Source of the DNA: Massilia pinisoli
GTDB taxonomy: Bacteria; Pseudomonadota; Gammaproteobacteria; Burkholderiales; Burkholderiaceae_D
DNA length: 64,000 nucleotides
Direction: 5' to 3'
Assembly (NCBI RefSeq): GCF_024753285.1
Contig: NZ_JANUGW010000004.1
Coordinates: 248,001 to 312,000 of the forward strand
This document shows, piece by piece, positions 59,248 through 64,000 of the stretch (position 1 is the stretch's first letter; each line of letters begins with the position of its first letter). A program made the position numbers and the translations under genes. The notes under the pieces are model-generated. The model saw nothing but the letters and a program-made list of their open reading frames with translations. It searched no databases and was not told the DNA's origin.

Positions 59248-60321
59248 ATGATGAAAAAAGTATGTTGGGCCGGTGCGCTGGCCGCAGCCTGCATCGACGC
59301 CGTTGCCGCCGACAGTGCGGTCAACGTGTACGGCCTGGTCGATGTCGCCATTGTCCGTGAAACCGGCGGCAGCGCCGGCGACGTCACCAAGGTCACGAGC
59401 GGCGTAGGCGCCGGCTCGCGGCTCGGCTTCAAGGGGCGCGAGGATCTGGGCGGCGGCCTCGCCGCCGTCTTCCTGCTGGAGAGCGGCTTCCAGGCCGACA
59501 CCGGCGCGCTGGGACAGGGCGGCCTGCTGTTCGGGCGCCAGGCGTACGTGGGCCTGCAGGGCGGCTTCGGCGCGCTGACGGCGGGCCGCCAGTACACGCC
59601 GCACTACCTGACAGTGGTGATGGCCGATCCGTTCGCGTCGGGCTACGCGGGCGATACGAAGAACCTGATCGCCGCGACCGGCAACTCGGCCAGCCGCATG
59701 GACAACTCGCTGAAATACGTGTCGCCTGCCATCCGCGGCGTCAGCGCGGAACTGGTCTACGGCGCCGGCGAGGTGGCGGGGGACAGCACGGCCGGCCGGC
59801 AGTTCGGCGGTGCGCTCGACTACAATGCCGGCCCGCTGCATGTGCGGCTCGGCTACCACAACCGCAACAACGACACGGCGACCGTCAGGAACACGAGCAA
59901 CGCGAAGAACACGGTGCTGGCCGCGGTCTACGACTTCGGCGTCGTGAAGGCGCACGTTGCGTATGGCGTCAACAAGGGCCTGAACAGCTCCCTGCTGCGC
60001 AATACGGCGAACCCGTACGGGCTGCCCGGCACGCCGGTCGCGTCGACCGACAGCCGTGACATGCTGCTCGGCGCGACGATCCCGTACGGCCCGCACACGT
60101 GGATGGTGTCGTGGATCCACAAGGACGACCGCGGCGCGCCGGACCAGGACGCGAGCCAGTACGCACTGGGCTACCGCTACGCGCTGTCGCGCCGCACCGA
60201 GCTGTACACCTCGATCGCGCACATCGTGAACCGGCACGGCGCCAGCTACACGGTGGGCAGCGCCATCGAAGGGGGATCGGGGAACGGGGCGGTCGATGTG
60301 GGGATTCGCCATGCGTTTTGA
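59248..60321 (+). CDS. Gram-negative outer-membrane porin
   Basis: A 357-residue trimeric-type porin of Burkholderiales. After the signal peptide, the mature chain begins ADSAVNVYGLVDVAI, the usual first strand, then SRLGFKGREDLGGGLAAVFLLESGF. Strand repeats with aromatic ends continue, and the chain ends VDVGIRHAF, with the C-terminal Phe needed for BAM recognition. It starts 19 bp after the oxoprolinase stop (ATG 59248, GAGAAAGAGCG) and probably lets that operon's substrate cross the outer membrane. Confidence 0.93.
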   Translation: MMKKVCWAGALAAACIDAVAADSAVNVYGLVDVAIVRETGGSAGDVTKVTSGVGAGSRLGFKGREDLGGGLAAVFLLESGFQADTGALGQGGLLFGRQAYVGLQGGFGALTAGRQYTPHYLTVVMADPFASGYAGDTKNLIAATGNSASRMDNSLKYVSPAIRGVSAELVYGAGEVAGDSTAGRQFGGALDYNAGPLHVRLGYHNRNNDTATVRNTSNAKNTVLAAVYDFGVVKAHVAYGVNKGLNSSLLRNTANPYGLPGTPVASTDSRDMLLGATIPYGPHTWMVSWIHKDDRGAPDQDASQYALGYRYALSRRTELYTSIAHIVNRHGASYTVGSAIEGGSGNGAVDVGIRHAF

Positions 60322-60391
60322 AAGCGTTGGCGCATCGATGGACCGGCTGCTGCGATAGCCCTGCATCGGCGCGCCGCGCCCGCGCCGTCCG

Positions 60392-61162
60392 TCAGCGCAG
60401 GTGCGCGCGCAGCCCGGTGACGCCGGGCGCGACGTCGGCGCCAAGCACGTGGCGGTCGGGATAGTCGCCGCCGTTCTGCGGTCGGAACGGCATAGGCGCG
60501 TCGCTGAACAAGGTGCGCATGCGCGCCGCGAGGCCGGCCTTCGCCCGCTCGACGCCGTCGGCATCGATGCGGCCGGTGCCGTGGACGGCATACGTGGGCA
60601 GCACCTCCATGCCGGGGAAGAACAGCGTGCCGTGCGTGATGGGGAACAGCAGTTCGTCGAGCTGCCCGTTGATGCCGCGCGGGCCGTAGTCCTCGGCGGG
60701 CCCGCCCGTCGTGACGGACAACAGCGCGCGCTTGCCCGCGAACCCGCCTTCGCCGTAGCGATGGCGGTTGCCGGCGCCTTGCCAGCCATAGGCCAGGCCG
60801 TACGCGTACACACGGTCGATCCAGCCCTTCATGATCGCGGGCATGCCGAACCACCACAGCGGAAACTGGAACACGACGGCGTCCGCCGCCATCAGCTTGG
60901 CCTGCTCGGCGCGCACGTCGTCGGGCTGCGTGCCGCTGCTGAAGGCGTGGCCGGATTCGGCGACGAACGACAGGTGCTCGTGATCGACGCGGTCGGGGAA
61001 ATCGCGCTCGTCGTAGACGGCCTTCCAGCCCATCGCATACAGGTCGGACTGGATCACTTCATGGCCTTGCGCCCGCAATTCGGCGCGCGCGGCTCGGGCC
61101 AGTTGCGCGGTGAGCGAGCGGGGATCGGGGTGGGCATGCACGATCAGGACGGTCTTCATCAT
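60392..61162 (-). CDS. NAD(P)H-dependent quinone reductase-like flavoprotein
   Basis: A 256-residue flavodoxin-fold (Flavodoxin_2, MdaB/NQO1-like) protein. It opens with the FMN/FAD phosphate loop IVHAHPDPRSLTAQLARAA, then the VVFQFPLWWFGMPAIMKGWIDRVYAYGLAY block that lines the flavin. It probably carries out two-electron quinone or nitro reduction that limits redox cycling. An alternative ATG lies one codon in, and the ribosome site GGAG fits that one better. It is divergent from the LysR gene 87 bp away, which is likely its regulator. Confidence 0.9.
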   Translation of the reverse strand: MMKTVLIVHAHPDPRSLTAQLARAARAELRAQGHEVIQSDLYAMGWKAVYDERDFPDRVDHEHLSFVAESGHAFSSGTQPDDVRAEQAKLMAADAVVFQFPLWWFGMPAIMKGWIDRVYAYGLAYGWQGAGNRHRYGEGGFAGKRALLSVTTGGPAEDYGPRGINGQLDELLFPITHGTLFFPGMEVLPTYAVHGTGRIDADGVERAKAGLAARMRTLFSDAPMPFRPQNGGDYPDRHVLGADVAPGVTGLRAHLR

Positions 61163-61239
61163 GGTTCTCCTCGTTGGCGATGAAGGCCATTCTGGGCCGG
61201 CTTTCCGAGGCCGGGAATGCCCGTCGGCTTATGGGGTAG

Positions 61240-61256
61240 TATCCAAAAAATGGATA
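61240..61256. promoter_or_regulatory. Inverted repeat overlapping the LysR start
   Basis: TATCCA-AAAAA-TGGATA is a perfect 6-bp inverted repeat whose right arm includes the LysR start codon (61250). The form and position suit LysR self-repression. No ribosome site is visible between it and the start. Confidence 0.4.
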
Positions 61257-62164
61257 TCAAACGCCTCGACTTCAACCTGCTCGTCACCCTCGACGCGCTT
61301 CTGGCCGAGCGCAGCGTGAGCCGCGCGGCGCAGCGCCTGAACCTGAGCCAGCCCGCGCTGAGTGCCCAGCTGGCGCGCCTGCGCGAGATGCTGGGCGACC
61401 CGCTGTTCATCCCGAGCCACCGCGGCATGACGCCCACGCCGCTGGCCCTGGGCCTGCAGGCGCCGCTGGCCGCGGCGCTGGCGCAGTTGCGCGACGTCGT
61501 GACGTCCGCGCGCGCCTTCGATCCGGCGCGCGACCGCTTCACCGTCCACGTGGCCTGCTCGGACTACGTGCAGTCGGCCTTGCTGCTCGACTTCACGCTG
61601 GCGCTGCGCGACGAAGCGCCTGGTGTGCGCCTCGCCCTGCACGCGCTCGACACCGCGCGCCTGGAAGCGCGGATGGAGCAGGGCGCCGTCGACCTGGCCG
61701 TGCTGACGCCGGAGGGTATCGCCGACGCCCTCCGTTCGCGTCCGCTGTTCGAGGAACGCTACGTCTTCATCGCCCGCCGCGGCCACCCGGCCCTGCGCCG
61801 TCCACTGGACGTACGCCGCTTCTGCGACCTCGACCACGTGATGGTGTCGCCGCGCGGCGGCGGCTTCACGACGCCCGTCGACGACGTGCTCGATGCGCAG
61901 GGGCTGCAGCGCCGGGTCGTCGTCTCGGCGTCGACGTTTCACGCGGTGCTGGAGCTGGTGGAACGGTCCGACCTCGTCGCGCTCGTGCCGGCGCGCATGG
62001 TGGAGGGGCGCACCCACCGCCTGCGCGTGCTGGCGCCGCCGCTGGAGGTGCCCGGGTTTGCCATTCATCTCGCTTGGCATAACCGGAATCATCGGGATGT
62101 GGCGCAGCGGTGGGTCAGGGAGAGGTTGGTGGCGTTTGCGCGGGCGGCGCATGAAATTGATTGA
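61250..62164 (+). CDS. LysR-type transcriptional regulator
   Basis: A 304-residue LysR protein starting MDIKRLDFNLLVTLDALLAERSVSRAAQRLNLSQPALSAQL, a good match to the family helix-turn-helix. The effector domain (about 90-295) begins DRFTVHVACSDYVQSALL and has FEERYVFIARRGHPALRR. NodD/SyrM-like relatives share this opening. It is divergent from the quinone reductase gene and likely activates it in response to a quinone or aromatic compound. A bidirectional terminator lies 36 bp past its stop. Confidence 0.91.
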   Translation: MDIKRLDFNLLVTLDALLAERSVSRAAQRLNLSQPALSAQLARLREMLGDPLFIPSHRGMTPTPLALGLQAPLAAALAQLRDVVTSARAFDPARDRFTVHVACSDYVQSALLLDFTLALRDEAPGVRLALHALDTARLEARMEQGAVDLAVLTPEGIADALRSRPLFEERYVFIARRGHPALRRPLDVRRFCDLDHVMVSPRGGGFTTPVDDVLDAQGLQRRVVVSASTFHAVLELVERSDLVALVPARMVEGRTHRLRVLAPPLEVPGFAIHLAWHNRNHRDVAQRWVRERLVAFARAAHEID

Positions 62165-62199
62165 TCCGGTATTTCATCAATCGGGACAACCATAATGCA

Positions 62200-62232
62200 A
62201 AAACGGATTCGCGCCGAACACGAATCCGTTTT
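62200..62232. terminator. Bidirectional intrinsic terminator
   Basis: AAAACGGATTCG, a nine-base loop, and CGAATCCGTTTT form a 12-bp stem flanked by T-runs on both strands (TTTTTTA to the right; TTTTTGCATT on the minus strand). It separates the convergent LysR and cold-shock genes. Confidence 0.88.
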
Positions 62233-62292
62233 TTATTGTCGGTGTCAACGCCCATGCTATCCGCGTGGTGCGTGCCGATAATTAGTCAGGCA

Positions 62293-62502
62293 TCAAATCG
62301 CGCGGATATCGCCCGCTTTTTCGCCTTTTGGCCCAGTCGAGCGCACGAACGAGACACGCTGGTTTTCGGCCAGGCTCTTGAAACCTTCCGATTGAATGTC
62401 CTGGAAATGGGCGAACAGATCGCCGCCGCCTGCGTCAGGCGTAATGAAGCCGAAGCCCTTGGAATCGTTGAACCATTTTACGGTGCCGGTTTGCGTCGTC
62501 AT
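62293..62502 (-). CDS. CspA-family cold-shock protein
   Basis: A 69-residue single cold-shock domain, starting at ATG 62502 behind AAGGATTCAAC. The two RNA-binding motifs are RNP1 KGFGFI and RNP2 [25 protein letters not shown] and [18 protein letters not shown] are typical of the betaproteobacterial Csp group. It is an RNA chaperone, often cold- or stress-induced. A long AT-rich leader upstream suggests a 5' UTR control region, as in other csp genes. Confidence 0.96.
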   Translation of the reverse strand: MTTQTGTVKWFNDSKGFGFITPDAGGGDLFAHFQDIQSEGFKSLAENQRVSFVRSTGPKGEKAGDIRAI

Positions 62503-62812
62503 GTTGAATCCTTTTAAATGAAATGCATGGGCAAAAACGCCCGGAACGCACGTTCGACCAAGAGGAGTAACGAAGGAAATCAAACAGGACCGCCGGCAGG
62601 CAGGACGGGAGAGAAAGGCCAACAATAACGACGACTTGATGCAGTGCCGGACGAAAGATACTTTACTTTTCCCGGTTCACCTAATCATTTTCGTTTTATT
62701 TTTCTTGGCGGATGTCGCCAAACAGTCGTTGCGTCGGCAGCGCCACTGTTATGATGATCCATTGCCCCTTCGGCCGCGTCGAGGAATCGGGTCGTTTTCG
62801 GAGCTTTTGGAA
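62503..62812. other. 310-bp intergenic region with csp leader and kinase promoter
   Basis: Lies between the divergent csp and histidine kinase genes. On the csp side, the first 120 bases are likely an untranslated leader containing a GGGCGTTTTTGCCC hairpin (62530-62543). An AT-rich block (62660-62705) would hold promoters. I see no gene. Confidence 0.5.
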
Positions 62813-64000
62813 ATGCAACAATATCGTCTCGCCAATTTCATTCGCGACAATATGGAGCCTATTCTTCAGGAATGGGAAGATTTTGCGCGCACGATCGAAC
62901 CACCGGCCCTGACGATGGATGACGAGGCGTTGCGCGACCATGCGCGCCTGATGTTGCTTGCGTTTTCGGCGGACCTGGACAGCGCCCAGTCCGACCAGGA
63001 GCGCGTGACCAAGTCCAAGGGGCTGGGCCGGCGCGGGCACGGCGATTCGGCTGCCGAAACGCATGCCGAGGCACGCTTGCTGTCGGGCTATACGGTGGCG
63101 CAACTGGTGTCCGAGTACCGTGCCTTGCGCTCGAGCGTGCTCGCGCTCTGGGGCAAGACGGTCGAAGGCAACCGGGAAGGCGGCATGGGCGACGTGATGA
63201 AAGACATGATGCGTTTTAACGAAGCCGTCGACCAGGCCGTGGCCGAGTCGGTTGCGCGGTACGAGCAACTCGTCAAGCGGTCGCAGAACATGTTCCTGGC
63301 CATCCTGGGACATGACTTGCGCAATCCCCTCGGCACCCTGGTCAGCGGATCGAGCTTCGTCATGCAGGCTGCCGACATCCCGCCCAAGTACATCCTCGCG
63401 GCGACACGGATGTTCAGCAGCGCCAAACGCATGAGCAAGCTGGTCAACGACCTGATCGACTTCACGCGCAGCCACCTCGGGCCGGGCATGCCGATCCGGG
63501 CGCGGCAGGGCAGTCTGGTGGCGGTATGTGGACAGGTCGTCGACGAATTACGGACCTTCCACCCGGAGCGGCGCATCGAGTTCCAGGCGCCGCCGGAACT
63601 GGACGCCGTGTTCGACGATGGCCGCATTGCGCAGATGCTATCCAACCTCATCGGCAATGCCATCCAGTACGGCAGTGCGGATGCCCCCGTCAAGGTCAGC
63701 CTGAGCGGCAACGACGATGAGATTGTCGTCGTCATCAACAACCAGGGCCCGCCGGTCCCGCCCGACAAGATCTCGAGCATCTTCGAACCGCTGGTCCGCG
63801 TTGCCGCCAATATCCACGGCGATCAGGCCGAGCGCACCAGCCTTGGCATCGGCCTGTTCATCTCGCGCGAAATCGTGCTCGCCCACGGCGGACAGATCAG
63901 CGTTGCGTCGAATGCGGAAAACGGAACGACCTTCACGGCGACGATACCGCGTAATCCGAAAAAAACGCGGTCGACCGACGTCGTGGCCAATCTGCCGGGC
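62813..64000 (+). CDS. Sensor histidine kinase with RsbRD-like N-terminus, 3' end outside the window
   Basis: The reading frame is open from ATG 62813 to the right edge (396 codons) with no stop. The first 150 residues form a helical sensor domain (YRLANFIRDNMEPILQEWED and later HAEARLLSGYTVAQLVSEYR), like the RsbRD/RsbR N-terminal domains. The HisKA H-box LGHDLRNPLG has its phospho-acceptor His at residue 167. N-box SNLIGNAIQYG and G-box TSLGIGLFISREIVLAHGG of the ATPase domain follow, so kinase activity is expected. No membrane segment is seen; it is probably cytoplasmic. A receiver domain could follow beyond the edge. GGAG lies nine bases before the ATG. Confidence 0.88.
   Translation, partial: MQQYRLANFIRDNMEPILQEWEDFARTIEPPALTMDDEALRDHARLMLLAFSADLDSAQSDQERVTKSKGLGRRGHGDSAAETHAEARLLSGYTVAQLVSEYRALRSSVLALWGKTVEGNREGGMGDVMKDMMRFNEAVDQAVAESVARYEQLVKRSQNMFLAILGHDLRNPLGTLVSGSSFVMQAADIPPKYILAATRMFSSAKRMSKLVNDLIDFTRSHLGPGMPIRARQGSLVAVCGQVVDELRTFHPERRIEFQAPPELDAVFDDGRIAQMLSNLIGNAIQYGSADAPVKVSLSGNDDEIVVVINNQGPPVPPDKISSIFEPLVRVAANIHGDQAERTSLGIGLFISREIVLAHGGQISVASNAENGTTFTATIPRNPKKTRSTDVVANLPG

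Noticed and set aside
55368..59597. Very long antisense reading frame (1409 codons) opposite the oxoprolinase
   Set aside because: It is Arg/His/Val-rich with no domain, lacks a ribosome site, and mirrors a gene with clear family motifs. It arises from G+C-rich codon positions.

Overview
The window is a high-G+C chromosomal segment with tightly packed genes. Its gene families (HexR with an Entner-Doudoroff cluster, Burkholderiales-type porin, LysR regulators, DUF2760/Hsp70 operon, REP-like GTAGGGTGG repeats) point to a betaproteobacterium, most likely Oxalobacteraceae (Massilia/Telluria/Duganella type). This assignment rests on gene content, not on a 16S gene. No rRNA, tRNA, CRISPR array or transposase was seen.

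1-3.1 kb: the 5' end of a Tat-exported GH95-like glycosidase that runs off the left edge; a divergent HxlR regulator / NAD(P)-binding reductase pair; then small lipoprotein, YdeI-like and TonB/Sel1-like genes. 3.1-11.1 kb: a complete upper sugar-catabolism block, hexR-zwf, pgi with an SMP-30 lactonase in the place usually held by pgl, and edd-eda. Four copies of a TGTAAATTTACTACA-like operator sit in front of zwf (two), pgi and edd, so the block looks like a local HexR regulon. 11.1-24 kb: housekeeping and small genes (an HExxH protein, a ParB-like protein, gamma-carbonic anhydrase, a signal peptidase I paralogue whose nucleophilic serine is alanine, an alpha/beta hydrolase, rpiA, yggX, argA, hrpA).

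24-45 kb: accessory genes, including Met-rich and PRC-barrel proteins, a lipoprotein-like intradiol dioxygenase, TlpA thioredoxin, AraC, EamA, YjbQ, HDOD and FKBP proteins, a GH3 xylosidase/glucosidase with an esterase, a TPR-GGDEF diguanylate cyclase, a MarR/DHA2 efflux pair, a heptosyltransferase-like protein and YghU. 45-52.3 kb: an unusual co-directional run of Na+/H+ antiporter-like protein, degenerate HepT/DUF86-like protein, DUF2760 protein and two divergent Hsp70 proteins joined by two GTGA overlaps. 52.3-60.3 kb: LysR, D-glutamate cyclase family (DUF1445), MFS transporter, fused 5-oxoprolinase and porin, a coherent D-glutamate/5-oxoproline catabolic unit. 60.3-64 kb: a quinone-reductase/LysR divergent pair, a cold-shock protein, and a sensor histidine kinase cut by the right edge.

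A family of short inverted-repeat elements (GTAGGGTGGACGG...CCGTCCACCCTAC) occurs between genes at about 5.6, 8.4, 17.4 and 23.5 kb. Two of them supply the stop codon of the gene on their left. Many long antisense reading frames exist because of the G+C-rich third positions; they were not annotated.
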